A stretch of 64,000 nt of DNA, taken from assembly GCF_900096975.1 (NCBI RefSeq), contig NZ_FMYQ01000001.1:372001-436000 (forward strand). Direction: 5' to 3'. A program made the translations under genes and the position numbers. A model generated the notes under the pieces. The model was given only the letters and a program-made list of their open reading frames with translations, searched no databases and was not told where the DNA came from. The DNA comes from Paraburkholderia lycopersici (GTDB lineage: Bacteria > Pseudomonadota > Gammaproteobacteria > Burkholderiales > Burkholderiaceae). Positions 9,295-18,806 of this stretch are shown in pieces (the first letter of the stretch is position 1; the number at the start of each line of letters is the position of its first letter).

Positions 9295-10065
9295 TCAGGC
9301 ATCCTTCGTACTGCCGTTGCCGGGTTCGGCCCGCTCCTGCGGCCCACCTTCTGTGCGCGCTTTTGTCGCAGCCTTGCGAGCGGCGAAAAGGCCAAACCCG
9401 AGGGCCGCGAGAGCCATGCCCCACCACTGGAGCATGTAGCCGTAGTTGCGCTCGACATCGGTATCGGGCACGGGCCAGTCGCGCACGAGCCCGTCCTTGA
9501 AGGCCGGCACGAAGCCGGTTTGCTGGATCACGAACGGCTGCAGCGGCAACCCGGTTGCCGCCGCGTAGGAAGCGACGCCGAGATTCTGCCGTATCTTCTG
9601 ATGCGCTGCAGAGCCCCCGGCACCGAGTTCGAATGCGCGCGAGGCGTCCGCGCGCGCGATGCCTTCCACTTCGACCGGCCCCGATGGCGTTTCGTAGGGC
9701 GCGATCGCGGCGCGGTCGGCGATGTTGCGGGGCAGCCATCCGCGATTCACGAGCACGTAGCCGCCGCCTTCGAGTTCAAGCGGCATCACGACGTAAAAGC
9801 CCGGCTGGTCGTTATAGGGACGGTTGTCGAGATACACCACGCGCCCGGGCAGAAAAGTGCCGCGCGCGCGCACGCGATGGAACTCGACGTCCTTCAGCGC
9901 GAGCGGCGCGCCGCCCACCGGCTGCGGCGCGGACGATTCGTATTGCGTGATCTGCGCCTGGAGCGCCTCCTTCTGATGCGCACGGTCGCGCTGCCAGAAA
10001 CCGAGCCGGATCGTCACCGCCATGACGATCAGGATGAGCAGTGCGGGAACGAGCCGGATTTTCAT
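9295..10065 (-). CDS. SURF1 family cytochrome oxidase assembly protein
   Basis: 256 aa. Two terminal membrane segments (LVPALLILIVMAVTIRLGFWQ and GYMLQWWGMALAALGFGLFA) flank a periplasmic domain containing the family motifs LDNRPYNDQPGFYVVMPL and VLVNRGWLPR. SURF1 assists heme A insertion into subunit I. About 100 bp of non-coding sequence separate it from the next gene. A charged, Gly-rich tail of ~25 residues follows the last membrane segment. Confidence 0.94.
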   Translation of the reverse strand: MKIRLVPALLILIVMAVTIRLGFWQRDRAHQKEALQAQITQYESSAPQPVGGAPLALKDVEFHRVRARGTFLPGRVVYLDNRPYNDQPGFYVVMPLELEGGGYVLVNRGWLPRNIADRAAIAPYETPSGPVEVEGIARADASRAFELGAGGSAAHQKIRQNLGVASYAAATGLPLQPFVIQQTGFVPAFKDGLVRDWPVPDTDVERNYGYMLQWWGMALAALGFGLFAARKAATKARTEGGPQERAEPGNGSTKDA

Positions 10066-10149
10066 GGGGCACGTCCGATGCGCACGATACCGATGATCGA
10101 ACCCCGCGCCGCGCAGCGCGGTGCGATAATGAGACAGGCGTTTTCAGAC

Positions 10150-10380
10150 ATGCCAAATTCCGTGAACTTCATGCACATACTCGTCCCCGTCGCGTTCGCG
10201 CTGATCATCGCGAGCATGATCTCCGCGCTCTACTTCATGATGCACGACCGGGGCCGCACCAAGCGGATGGTCTGGTCGCTCGCCGCTCGCGTCGGCCTTT
10301 CCATCTCGCTCTTTCTCTTCATTCTCTTCGCGCACTGGATGGGATGGATCCAGTCCACCGGGATTCCTTACGGTCGCTGA
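10150..10380 (+). CDS. small twin-transmembrane protein (DUF2909 family)
   Basis: 76 aa with two membrane segments (ILVPVAFALIIASMISALYFM and GLSISLFLFILFAHWMGW) joined by a basic loop (HDRGRTKRMVWS). This is the small protein commonly found in Burkholderiaceae oxidase clusters; function unknown. It is the only plus-strand gene in the cox cluster, convergent with ctaE. ATG 10171 (M-H-I-L-V) is an equally likely start. Confidence 0.85.
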   Translation: MPNSVNFMHILVPVAFALIIASMISALYFMMHDRGRTKRMVWSLAARVGLSISLFLFILFAHWMGWIQSTGIPYGR

Positions 10381-10415
10381 CTACGGCTGAGCGCAGGGGC
10401 GCAAACTCCGTTCCG

Positions 10416-10461
10416 GAAAACACGAGGCGCCGCGCCGACGAAGTCGGGCGGCGCCTTCTCA
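10416..10461. terminator. hairpin between convergent DUF2909 gene and ctaE
   Basis: Nine-bp perfect stem (10425-10433 with 10448-10456) with additional pairing inside, flanked by TTCTCATTCT on the plus side and TTTTCC on the minus side. It could serve both genes. Confidence 0.6.
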
Positions 10462-10504
10462 TTCTCCACGAATGCGCCGCGGCATGCGCGCGGCGCACCC
10501 CGCG

Positions 10505-11362
10505 TCATAGCCAGTACACGACGACGTAGAGGCCAAGCCAAACCACGTCGACGAAGTGCCAGTACCACGCGGCGCCTTCGAACGCGAAGTGATGGTCGGC
10601 GGTGAAGTGGCCGCGAATGAGCCGGATCATCACCACCGTGAGCATCGTGCCGCCAAGGAACACGTGGAAACCGTGGAAGCCGGTGAGCAGGAAGAACGTC
10701 GAGCCATAAACGCCCGAAGCGAGCGTGAGATTCAGTTCGTTGTATGCGTGGATGTACTCGAAGGCCTGCAGGAAGAGAAAGCACACGCCGAGCACGATCG
10801 TCGCGGCGAGCCACGCAATGGCCTTCGTGCGATGGTTGTCGCGCAGCGCGTGGTGCGAAACCGTGAGCGTCGCGCCCGACGAGAGCAGCAGCGCCGTGTT
10901 GATGGTCGGCACGGGCCACGGCGTCATCGAGCGGAAGTGCGAGACGAGTTCGGCGGGGCCGGTGTTCGGCCACACCGCCGAGAAGTCCGGCCAGATCAGC
11001 TTGTAGTCGAGGCTGCCGAGCTGATGCATGGCGATCGCGCGCGCATAGAAGAGCGCGCCGAAAAATGCACCGAAGAACATCACCTCCGAGAAGATGAACC
11101 AGCTCATGCTCCAGCGGTACGACACGTCGACGCGCTTGCCGTACATGCCGCCTTCGGACTCGGCGATGGCGTCGCCGAACCAGTGCCAGAGCGTGAAGAG
11201 CAGCCACAGCAGACCGGCGGCCACGCCGATCGGCGCCCACGACTCGCCGTTGATCCACGACGCGAGCGACGCGAGCATGACCAGAAGACCAATGGACGCG
11301 CTGATCGGATGCCGCGACGGATGCGGTATGAAGTAGTACGGGCTATCGTTTTGGCCGCTCAT
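10505..11362 (-). CDS. ctaE: cytochrome c oxidase subunit III
   Basis: 285 aa, seven membrane segments. Seen: YYFIPHPSRHPISAS at the N-terminus, RWSMSWFIFSEVMFFGAFFGALF, LLLSSGATLTVSHHAL, LTGFHGFHVFLGGTML and the C-terminal WYWHFVDVVWLGLYVVVYWL, the signature of COX3. Start ATG at 11362 (M-S-G-Q-N); longer frames are low-complexity. Core subunit of the aa3 oxidase with ctaD and ctaC. Confidence 0.97.
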   Translation of the reverse strand: MSGQNDSPYYFIPHPSRHPISASIGLLVMLASLASWINGESWAPIGVAAGLLWLLFTLWHWFGDAIAESEGGMYGKRVDVSYRWSMSWFIFSEVMFFGAFFGALFYARAIAMHQLGSLDYKLIWPDFSAVWPNTGPAELVSHFRSMTPWPVPTINTALLLSSGATLTVSHHALRDNHRTKAIAWLAATIVLGVCFLFLQAFEYIHAYNELNLTLASGVYGSTFFLLTGFHGFHVFLGGTMLTVVMIRLIRGHFTADHHFAFEGAAWYWHFVDVVWLGLYVVVYWL

Positions 11363-11465
11363 GCCTGTTTCTCCAATTTCCAGTTGCTCCGGACGCCGCC
11401 GGGTGCTTGTGCTCGAGACTGTCCTCGCTGTTCTTCGCTTCGCGCGCGGCACGCCGCGCGCCAGA

Positions 11466-11687
11466 TCACCCCACCACCGCGTGCACGATCAACAGCAGCA
11501 CGACGATGAACAGCACCGCGCCGATGATCCCCGCGGCAATCAACTGCGCGGGATGCAGGTTCGCGGCATCGGCTTCGAGATCGGCGCGCTTGCGCACGCC
11601 GAGGAACGACCATGCCACCGCCTTCATCAGTTGCAGGACGCCGCCCTTCTTCCTGTTCGCGGAGTCCCCGCCGCCTTCGTCGTTCAT
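11466..11687 (-). CDS. DUF2970 family small membrane protein
   Basis: 73 aa. N-terminal soluble part with QLMKAVAWSFLGVRKRADLEAD, which is the DUF2970 signature, then one membrane segment (LIAAGIIGAVLFIVVLLLIVHAVV). It lies between ctaE and ctaG, a constant position in Burkholderiales cox clusters. Function unknown. Confidence 0.88.
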   Translation of the reverse strand: MNDEGGGDSANRKKGGVLQLMKAVAWSFLGVRKRADLEADAANLHPAQLIAAGIIGAVLFIVVLLLIVHAVVG

Positions 11688-11739
11688 TGTCTGTCGCCTC
11701 CTGGCTTCGTCCCTGCGCTTCGCTCCGGCCGCACGGCCC

Positions 11740-12318
11740 TCATGCCCCGGCCGACTGCTTCGGCGGCGGCGGCACGGCCGGCTTGTTCAGCTCGAAGAAC
11801 GTGTACGAAAGCGTGATCGTCTTCACGTCCTTCGGCAGCTTCGGATCGATCACGAACACCACCGGCATGCGCTTCGTCTCGTTCGCCTTCAATACCTGCT
11901 GCGTGAAGCAGAAGCACTCGATCTTGCGGAAGTATTCCGTCGCCTGCTTCGGCGCATAGCTCGGAATGGCCTGCGCGTCGATCGCGCGTCCTTCGTTGTT
12001 CGAAATGTCGTACATCACTGTCATGACTTCGCCCGGATGCACGTCGAGGCTCGTTTGCTCCGGCCTGAAGCCCAGCAGCCCGCGCGCGTTCGCGTCGAAC
12101 TCGACCGATACCGTGCGCGTCATGTCCACCTGCGTATTGCGCGCCTCGCGCTCGGTGGCGTCGCGCTGCACCAGGTTGTTGATACCCGTGACCTGGCAGA
12201 TCGCGCGGTATATCGGCACGAGCGCGAAGCCGAAGCCGAACATCAGCAGCGCCACGACGACGAGCTTGATGAGCATCGACCGGTTGAATGCGCGATCATT
12301 CCCAGCTTGCGTGGACAT
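11740..12318 (-). CDS. ctaG: cytochrome c oxidase assembly protein CtaG/Cox11 (copper chaperone)
   Basis: 192 aa. One N-terminal membrane anchor (LIKLVVVALLMFGFGFALVPIY), then an immunoglobulin-like periplasmic domain with the copper motif KIECFCFTQQ near residue 130 and MPVVFVIDP. Delivers copper to CuB of subunit I. A short Pro-rich tail ends the protein. Confidence 0.96.
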   Translation of the reverse strand: MSTQAGNDRAFNRSMLIKLVVVALLMFGFGFALVPIYRAICQVTGINNLVQRDATEREARNTQVDMTRTVSVEFDANARGLLGFRPEQTSLDVHPGEVMTVMYDISNNEGRAIDAQAIPSYAPKQATEYFRKIECFCFTQQVLKANETKRMPVVFVIDPKLPKDVKTITLSYTFFELNKPAVPPPPKQSAGA

Positions 12319-12357
12319 CGGACTTCCTCGAACGGTCTTCCGGCAAACGCCTTCGCG

Positions 12358-12546
12358 TCAGGAGCCGGGGAAATACACCTGCTTGACGACGGCGGCCGCG
12401 AAAAACACGGCTACTACGGCCAGCAAAATGAGGCCGAGCCGCAGGTTGCCCGCGCGGATTTCGGCGGGCGTGCGTCTTTTTTGCGGATCCCGGGTCATGG
12501 TTGCAGCGCGGCTGGCCGCGGCTTCTCCTTCCATCGTGATGCGCAT
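12358..12546 (-). CDS. small cytochrome oxidase assembly protein
   Basis: 62 aa (46 aa if the internal ATG at 12498 is used). Basic N-terminus (TRDPQKRRTPAEIRAGNLR) then one membrane segment (LGLILLAVVAVFFAAAVVKQVYF). Such tiny proteins sit between ctaD and ctaG throughout Burkholderiales. GAGAGG nine bases upstream supports the longer start. No biochemical role can be read from the sequence. Confidence 0.8.
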   Translation of the reverse strand: MRITMEGEAAASRAATMTRDPQKRRTPAEIRAGNLRLGLILLAVVAVFFAAAVVKQVYFPGS

Positions 12547-12654
12547 CGTGAATCGCCTCTCGTGCGTGCGTCGATGAAGACCGCGAACTTCGTGCGCGTC
12601 CGGCGCGCTGCGTGTTTCGTTTGCGCGCGCAGCCGGGCGCGTCGTGTCGACGGC

Positions 12655-14268
12655 TTACTCGACCGTCGGCGGGTTCTCGAACGTGTGGAACGGCGCCGGG
12701 CTCGGCACGGTCCACTCGAGGCCCGTTGCGCCGTCCCACGGCTTGTCGCCGGCCTTCTCGAGTTCGCCGCCGCCGCGATAGGCGGGCAGCGCGACTGCGA
12801 ACAGGAAGTACACCTGAGAAAGCCCGAAGCCGAATGCGCCGATCGTGATGACCTGGTTCCAGTCGGTGAACTGGGCCGGATAGTCGGCATAGCGACGCGG
12901 CATGCCGGCCAGGCCGACGAAGTGCATCGGCAGGAATGCCAGGTTGAAGAAGATGAGCGAGCACCAGAAGTGGATCTTGCCGCGCATTTCGTTGTACATC
13001 CAGCCGGTCCATTTTGGCGACCAGTAATACCACCCCGCGAACAAGGCGAACAATGACCCGGCCACCAGCACGTAATGGAAGTGCGCGACGACGAAATAGG
13101 TGCCGTGGTACTGGATGTCGAGCGGCGCCATCGCGAGCATGAGGCCCGAGAGGCCGCCGAACGTGAACACGATCAGGAAACCCACCGCGAACAGCATCGG
13201 CGTTTCGAAGCTGAGCGAGCCGCGCCACATCGTGGCGACCCAGTTGAACACCTTCACGCCGGTCGGCACGGCGATCAGCATGGTCGCGTACATGAAGAAC
13301 AACTGGCCCGTGACCGGCATGCCGGTCGCGAACATGTGGTGCGCCCAGACCATGAACGAAAGGATCGCGATGGACGCGGTGGCGTACACCATCGAGCTAT
13401 AGCCGAACAACGGCTTGCGCGAGAACGCCGGAATCACCTGCGAGACGATCCCGAACGCCGGCAGGATCATGATGTAGACCTCGGGGTGCCCGAAGAACCA
13501 GAAGATGTGCTGGTACATGACAGGGTCGCCGCCGCCCGCCGCGTTGAAGAAGCTCGTGCCGAAGTGGCGGTCGAACAGCAGCATCGTAATCGCGCCCGCG
13601 AGCACCGGCATCACGGCGATCAGCAGGTACGCGGTGATGAGCCACGTCCACACGAACATCGGCATCTTCATGAGCGTCATGCCCGGCGCGCGCAGGTTCA
13701 GGATGGTCACGACGATGTTGATGCCGCCCATGATCGACGACGCGCCCATGATGTGCACCGCGAAGATCGCGAAGTCCATGCCCGGCCCCATCTGCGTGGA
13801 GAGCGGCGCGTAGAGCGTCCAGCCCGCGGCGGTCGCTCCGCCCGGCACGAAGAACGAGCCGACCAGCAGGCACGCGGCGGCGGGCAGCAGCCAGAAGCTG
13901 AAGTTGTTCATGCGCGCGAACGCCATGTCCGAGGCGCCGATCTGCAGCGGCACCATCCAGTTCGCGAAGCCGACGAAGGCCGGCATGATCGCGCCGAACA
14001 CCATGATGAGTCCGTGCATCGTGGTGAGCTGGTTGAAGAACTCGGGGCGCATGATCTGCATGCCCGGCTCGAACAGCTCCGCGCGGATGGCGAGGGCCAT
14101 GACGCCGCCCGAAAGGAACATCACGAACGAGAAAATCAGATACAGCGTTCCGATGTCCTTATGGTTCGTCGCCAGCAACCAGCGCCGCCAGCCGTGGGGC
14201 GTGGCGTGCGCGTGGTCGCCGTGCACGTGACCGTGCCCGCCAGCTACATCGTGTCCGATGCTCGACAT
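12655..14268 (-). CDS. ctaD: cytochrome c oxidase subunit I
   Basis: 537 aa, twelve membrane segments. Catalytic subunit holding heme a and the heme a3-CuB centre. Seen: NHKDIGTLYLIF near residue 36, MHGLIMVFGAIMPAF, WAHHMFATG (CuB His ligands near 330), HPEVYIMILPAFG with the His-Tyr region, and PLDIQYHGTYFVVAHFHYVL with the heme ligands near 410. The N-terminus is His/Gly-rich (GHGHVHGDHAHAT). Start has GGAG ten bases upstream. Ends with a short hydrophilic tail. Confidence 0.98.
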   Translation of the reverse strand: MSSIGHDVAGGHGHVHGDHAHATPHGWRRWLLATNHKDIGTLYLIFSFVMFLSGGVMALAIRAELFEPGMQIMRPEFFNQLTTMHGLIMVFGAIMPAFVGFANWMVPLQIGASDMAFARMNNFSFWLLPAAACLLVGSFFVPGGATAAGWTLYAPLSTQMGPGMDFAIFAVHIMGASSIMGGINIVVTILNLRAPGMTLMKMPMFVWTWLITAYLLIAVMPVLAGAITMLLFDRHFGTSFFNAAGGGDPVMYQHIFWFFGHPEVYIMILPAFGIVSQVIPAFSRKPLFGYSSMVYATASIAILSFMVWAHHMFATGMPVTGQLFFMYATMLIAVPTGVKVFNWVATMWRGSLSFETPMLFAVGFLIVFTFGGLSGLMLAMAPLDIQYHGTYFVVAHFHYVLVAGSLFALFAGWYYWSPKWTGWMYNEMRGKIHFWCSLIFFNLAFLPMHFVGLAGMPRRYADYPAQFTDWNQVITIGAFGFGLSQVYFLFAVALPAYRGGGELEKAGDKPWDGATGLEWTVPSPAPFHTFENPPTVE

Positions 14269-14393
14269 GACTAATCTCCTGAAGCGAATTGCCCTGCGTC
14301 TCTTGCTGCAGCGTTTGCCTGCTTGTTATGTGCTCGCGCAGCGCTCGTCCTGCGTCTCTAGCTGCTTGCCTCTTGCTGCTCGCGCCGGACCGT

Positions 14394-15998
14394 TCAGGCC
14401 GCCGCGCCGATCTCCACCCGGCGCGCTTCCTTCGCGTTCGCGCCGCCCGTGATCGTTTCCGGCTTCTTCAGAATGATGCGGTCCCCGGCGATGCCCGCCG
14501 CCTTCAGCGCGTCGCGTACCGCTTGCGCGCGGCGCCTGGCGAGATCGGCGTTCGCGTCGGCCTTGCCGCTCGCGTCGGTGAAGCCCGAGAGCGTGAATTT
14601 CGCGTCGGGATGCGCCTTCGCGTAGTCGGCGGCGGCCTGGATGGCGTCCTTCGCGTCGGCGGGCAGCGTGCTCTTGCCCACTTCGAAGTAGACGTTCGCC
14701 GGCAGCGCCGCCGTGTTCTGCGCCGCGCCCGATGCTTCATCTGCGCCGCTGGCGGCCGGAGCGCCGCTCGCCGCGCCGGCTTGTTCGGCACCGCTTGCTG
14801 CGGCCGCGCCGGCCGCGGCGGTATGGTCGCCGCCCTCGGGCATCTTGCCGTTGCGCGCGTCGGCCACCTGGCGCGGCTGCAGCACGTCGCCGGTATGGTT
14901 GCCCCACGAGTTGCGCTCGAACGTGATCACCGAGGCGATTTCCACGTCGTTGAGCGTGGGCGCCCACGACGGCATGGCGTTCTTGCCGTGCAGGACGATG
15001 CCCACGTGCTCGGCGACCGGACCATTGGCGATCTTGCTGCCGTCGAGCGCCGGGAACGCGCCCGCGCCCTTGCCCGTGGGCTGATGGCACACGGCGCAGT
15101 TCGACATGTAGACCTTCTCGCCGCGCTCTTTCAGTTCGGCCAGCGTGTAAGTCTTGTTCGGGTCGTCGCTGGCGGCGGCCATCTTCGCCTTTTGCGTCTG
15201 CACCCACTTCGCATAGTCGTCGTCGGAAAGCACCTCGACCACGACCGGCATGAACGCGTGCTCCTTGCCGCACAGCTCCGTGCAGAAGCCGCGGTAGGTG
15301 CCGACCTTGTCGGCCTTGAACCACGTGTCGCGCACGAAGCCGGGAATCGCGTCCTGCTTCACGCCGAACGCGGGCACATACCACGAGTGCACGACGTCGT
15401 TGGCCGTGGTGATGACGCGGATCTTCTTGTTGACCGGCACGACGAGCGGGTTGTCGACTTCCTGCAGGTAGGTGTCGGTGATCGGCACGCGGTTGTTCAC
15501 CTCGGAGCGCGGCGTGCTGAGCGTGGAGAGAAAGCTGATGCCCTCGCCCGGCCCTTTCACGTAGTCGTAGCCCCATTTCCACTGATAGCCGGTGACTTTC
15601 ACGGTGAGATCGGCGTTGGACGTGTCCTTCATCGCGACGACGGCCTTCGTTGCGGGCAGCGCCATCAGCACGACGATGACGAACGGCACCACCGTCCAGA
15701 TGATTTCGACGGTCGTGCTCTCGTGGAAGTGGGACGCCTGATGGCCTTTCGCCTTGCGGTGGGCAAAGATCGAATAGAACATGACCCCGAACACGCCGAT
15801 GAAAATCACCGTGCACAGGATCAGCATCATCGTATGGAGGCTGTAGAGCTCTTCGGCGATGCGCGTGACGGGCGGCTGGAGATTGACCTCGTTGACCGCG
15901 GGACCGCCAGGGCTGTCTCCGACCGCGAGTGCCGCGCCGGCGACGAGGAATCCGCTGCACGCCAGCACCCCATGAAGGGCTCGCTTGATTGTTTTCAT
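14394..15998 (-). CDS. ctaC: cytochrome c oxidase subunit II with cytochrome c and OmpA-like domains
   Basis: 534 aa, clearly longer than the usual subunit II. Order: signal sequence, two membrane segments, CuA cupredoxin domain (residues ~125-265, C-T-E-L-C-G-K-E-H-A-F-M ligands at about 239-250), a cytochrome c domain with C-A-V-C-H at about 301-305, an Ala/Gly-rich linker (~390-430), then an OmpA/MotB-type domain (~432-532, with VYFEVGKSTLPADAKDAI, LSGFTDASG and RRRAQAVRDAL). The OmpA-like domain normally binds peptidoglycan, so this could tether the oxidase to the wall; that is inference. ATG 16022 is an alternative start. Confidence 0.95.
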   Translation of the reverse strand: MKTIKRALHGVLACSGFLVAGAALAVGDSPGGPAVNEVNLQPPVTRIAEELYSLHTMMLILCTVIFIGVFGVMFYSIFAHRKAKGHQASHFHESTTVEIIWTVVPFVIVVLMALPATKAVVAMKDTSNADLTVKVTGYQWKWGYDYVKGPGEGISFLSTLSTPRSEVNNRVPITDTYLQEVDNPLVVPVNKKIRVITTANDVVHSWYVPAFGVKQDAIPGFVRDTWFKADKVGTYRGFCTELCGKEHAFMPVVVEVLSDDDYAKWVQTQKAKMAAASDDPNKTYTLAELKERGEKVYMSNCAVCHQPTGKGAGAFPALDGSKIANGPVAEHVGIVLHGKNAMPSWAPTLNDVEIASVITFERNSWGNHTGDVLQPRQVADARNGKMPEGGDHTAAAGAAAASGAEQAGAASGAPAASGADEASGAAQNTAALPANVYFEVGKSTLPADAKDAIQAAADYAKAHPDAKFTLSGFTDASGKADANADLARRRAQAVRDALKAAGIAGDRIILKKPETITGGANAKEARRVEIGAAA

Positions 15999-16109
15999 AG
16001 CTTCCTTACCCATAATTTCCATTCAAACCCTCGACCCCGCAGGAAGGTTTTGCAACCAGGGCGCCCCCTGGGACGCTCACGCCGCCAGCCGGCAAACTCA
16101 CGCGCCGCA

Positions 16110-16586
16110 TCAACCCGCGCGCGCAAGCGAGGTACGCAGTTCCCGCGCGAACTGCGCACGCCGATATTGCGGCAGATGCAACCCGACAGCGACCGCCTGG
16201 CCGCGGGACACGAGACGCACCGGGTCGCGTGGGGTCGCGCCCGGCTCGACCCGGACCCAGCGGGGATTGAATTCGAACTGCGTGAGCGCGTTGGCGCTCA
16301 TCTGCTCGATCACCAGCCGGTTCGGATAAAGCCTGATACGTTCGTAATCGACAGCATGGCGCGCGTAAATGACAAAAGCGCCGCCCACGACCAACAGATC
16401 GATGCCGGTAAACGGCAAAACCAGCCAGGCGCCGTGGATCAACAACAGAACGGCGATCGCGATGGAAACCAGCGCCAGCGAAACATAGAAGAACACGAAT
16501 TGCCGGGGCGAAACCGAGCAGTTGCGCTTCATGGTCCAGTCCTGCAGGACCGGCTCCGGACTCGCCAGCAGTTCAGGCGCCTGCAT
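16110..16586 (-). CDS. DUF2244 family membrane protein
   Basis: 158 aa. LKRNCSVSPRQF-like N-terminus (here MKRNCSVSPRQFVFFYV), two adjacent membrane segments (residues ~45-90) and a C-terminal domain with NPRWVRVEP, typical of DUF2244. Function unknown. Start supported by GGGGGAAG nine bases upstream; first gene of the cox run, 110 bp before ctaC. Confidence 0.85.
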   Translation of the reverse strand: MQAPELLASPEPVLQDWTMKRNCSVSPRQFVFFYVSLALVSIAIAVLLLIHGAWLVLPFTGIDLLVVGGAFVIYARHAVDYERIRLYPNRLVIEQMSANALTQFEFNPRWVRVEPGATPRDPVRLVSRGQAVAVGLHLPQYRRAQFARELRTSLARAG

Positions 16587-16853
16587 CGTTTGCTTCCCCC
16601 ACGACAACCTCCCCAGACTATCGCCGCACCGCGCCTCGCACAACTACGGGGAGATCTGGACTTGCCACAATGAATTTTGGGGACCCTTCCGTGCAGCAAA
16701 CTGACGCATTATAGGCGCGATCCCCAGCCCCCACAAGGAACGCCCAATCACCTGAAAACCCAATCCAGATGGGCCTTCCAGCGATTTTTTCGCAAATTTC
16801 CGGGGGGCTTTTCGGGCGCTAATTTCAGGCATAACGAAAGCCCCCTTACCGCG

Positions 16854-17837
16854 TTACCGATTCCTTGCCGGACCGCGTCCGATGTCCTCGATGCGCACGA
16901 TGCCATGGCCTTCGGCGGTCGTGCGCGGCACGGCTTTCCATGCGTGTCCGTAGATGATCTCGAAGGTCAGCGGAATCGTGCCCGCGTGCGGTCCGTCCGT
17001 GCAGCGGCGCGCCTCGAGCGCGGCCACGAGCGCGCGCTGCCGGCGACGCGCGCCGTGAGTCGCCGGCTCGCCGTCGGCGCGCTCGAACGGATACGCGCCC
17101 CAGCGGCGCACGTCGGCGAGCAGCTTCTCCGGCGTCTTGTAGGTGACGGTGAGCGTTTCCTGGTCCATCACCGGAATCTCGAAGCCGTTCTCGACGAGCA
17201 TGTCGCCGAGATCGTGCATGTCGACGAAGTCGATGACGTGCGCGCCCGCCGGCACGCCGTGCGCGGCCTCGACCTCGGCGAAGGCGCCGCGCAGTTCCTT
17301 GAGCGTATCGGGCCCGAGCGTGCTGAACATCAGCAGACCATTGACCTTGAGCACGCGTTGCCACTCGCCGAACACGAGATCGGGGCGCGGATGCCAATGC
17401 AGCGCGAGATTGGACCACAGCAGATCGAACGCGCCATGCGAGAACGGCAGTTCCGCAAAATCGGCCTGTGCAAAACGCGGGCCGCGCGAACCGAGCGCGC
17501 GTCCCATCGATGCCGGCAGAAAGCGTCGCCAGCTCGTGTCGGGCGCGTCGTGCTCGCGCGCGCGGCGCAACATGGCGTGGGAGAGATCGGCGCCGAACAC
17601 GGGCGCTTCGGGAAAACGCTCGCGCAAGCCGGGCAGGTCGTCGCCAGGGCCGCAGCCGATGTCGAGCACGGCGGCGGGGCTCACCTTGATGTACTCGAGG
17701 CGCTCGCGCATGCGTTGCGCAATTTCACGCGGCAGGAAGGCAACCTCGTCGAAAGTCGCCGCACGGCGATCGAAGATGCGCCGCAGGTGCCGGGTGTCAT
17801 AGCCCGGACGGCCAGTTCTTGCGGAAGACGGGGACAT
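16854..17837 (-). CDS. BioC-like class I SAM-dependent methyltransferase
   Basis: 327 aa. Rossmann methyltransferase with VLDIGCGPGDDLPGL (motif I, residues ~57-71), GADLSHAMLRRA (motif II) and FDLLWSNLALHWHPRP (motif IV/post I), plus STLGPDTLKEL, the BioC/NDUFAF5-type signature. BioC methylates malonyl-ACP to start pimeloyl synthesis for biotin; a respiratory-complex assembly role like NDUFAF5 cannot be excluded. No other bio genes are adjacent. Divergent from comF. Confidence 0.8.
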   Translation of the reverse strand: MSPSSARTGRPGYDTRHLRRIFDRRAATFDEVAFLPREIAQRMRERLEYIKVSPAAVLDIGCGPGDDLPGLRERFPEAPVFGADLSHAMLRRAREHDAPDTSWRRFLPASMGRALGSRGPRFAQADFAELPFSHGAFDLLWSNLALHWHPRPDLVFGEWQRVLKVNGLLMFSTLGPDTLKELRGAFAEVEAAHGVPAGAHVIDFVDMHDLGDMLVENGFEIPVMDQETLTVTYKTPEKLLADVRRWGAYPFERADGEPATHGARRRQRALVAALEARRCTDGPHAGTIPLTFEIIYGHAWKAVPRTTAEGHGIVRIEDIGRGPARNR

Positions 17838-17923
17838 GTCGGTCGTATTGGCGAAGTCTGCGAAGTATACTCGCTCACTCCTATCCTTTCAGTCACGCGA
17901 GCCCTTGCCGGGGCCGTCCTTCA

Positions 17924-18766
17924 ATGCCGCCGCGCCTTTCACCACGCGCGTCGCGCGATGCGTCGCGCGACGCATCGCCCGCTTCGCACCACAATTCGCA
18001 CCGCACCCGTCTTGCGGGCATCGTGCGCGTCTGTCGACAAGCGCGGACGGCATGGCCTCGGCTCGCTCACTTCGTCCTGCCCAATCTGTGCCCATTATGC
18101 GGCAATTTGTCGCGAGCCTCACTCTGCGTGTGCTGCGACGCCGCGTACTGGAATGAGCCGCGCCTGCGCTGCACGGTCTGCGCCATGCCGCTCGCGCACA
18201 GGCGCCGCGCCGCGGGACGCGCGCGCTATCGCTGCGAGGCCTGCTTCGACGCGCCGCCCGCGTTCGACGCCACCCTCGCGCTCGCCGACTATCGCGCGCC
18301 GCTCGACCTGCTCGCACGCAACCTGAAGTTTCGCGCACGCCTCGCGCTCGGCGAGGAATTCGCGCGGCGCCTCGCTTTGGCCGCGCAAGACGCGCTCGAC
18401 ACCGAAGGCATGCCCGACATCGTGGTTCCCGTGCCGCTCTCGCGCGAACGTCTCGTCGAGCGCGGCTACAACCAGGCGTGGCAGATCGCGCGGCCGCTCG
18501 CGCGAAGACTGGGCACGCGGGCCGACGCCACGCTCGTGCGACGCATCGTGCATACGGCGCCGCAATCGAAGCTCGATCGCGAGGCGCGCCGCCGCAACGT
18601 CGGCCGCGCGTTTGCGCTCGCGCGGCCGCTCGACGGCCAGCATGTGGGCGTGGTCGACGACGTGATGACCTCGGGCGCCACGCTCGACGCTCTCGCGCGC
18701 ACGCTCAAGACCGCGGGCGCCCGGCGCGTGACCAACTTCGTCGCGCTGCGCACGCCGAAGGACTGA
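17924..18766 (+). CDS. comF: ComF-family phosphoribosyltransferase-like protein
   Basis: 280 aa. Zinc-finger-like N-terminus (PNLCPLCGNLSRASLCVCCDA, C-T-V-C, C-E-A-C), then a type I phosphoribosyltransferase domain with VVPVPLSRERLVERGYNQA and the PRPP loop VVDDVMTSGATLDAL. ComF proteins are needed for DNA uptake in competence and act in PriA-linked DNA processing. ATG 17924 is the most likely start, though the first ~40 residues are weakly conserved. Interesting in view of the comM disruption downstream in this genome. Confidence 0.9.
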   Translation: MPPRLSPRASRDASRDASPASHHNSHRTRLAGIVRVCRQARTAWPRLAHFVLPNLCPLCGNLSRASLCVCCDAAYWNEPRLRCTVCAMPLAHRRRAAGRARYRCEACFDAPPAFDATLALADYRAPLDLLARNLKFRARLALGEEFARRLALAAQDALDTEGMPDIVVPVPLSRERLVERGYNQAWQIARPLARRLGTRADATLVRRIVHTAPQSKLDREARRRNVGRAFALARPLDGQHVGVVDDVMTSGATLDALARTLKTAGARRVTNFVALRTPKD

Positions 18767-18806
18767 CCGCCCTCACACCCCTGAAGACATCGAGAGTTTC
18801 ATCGTC

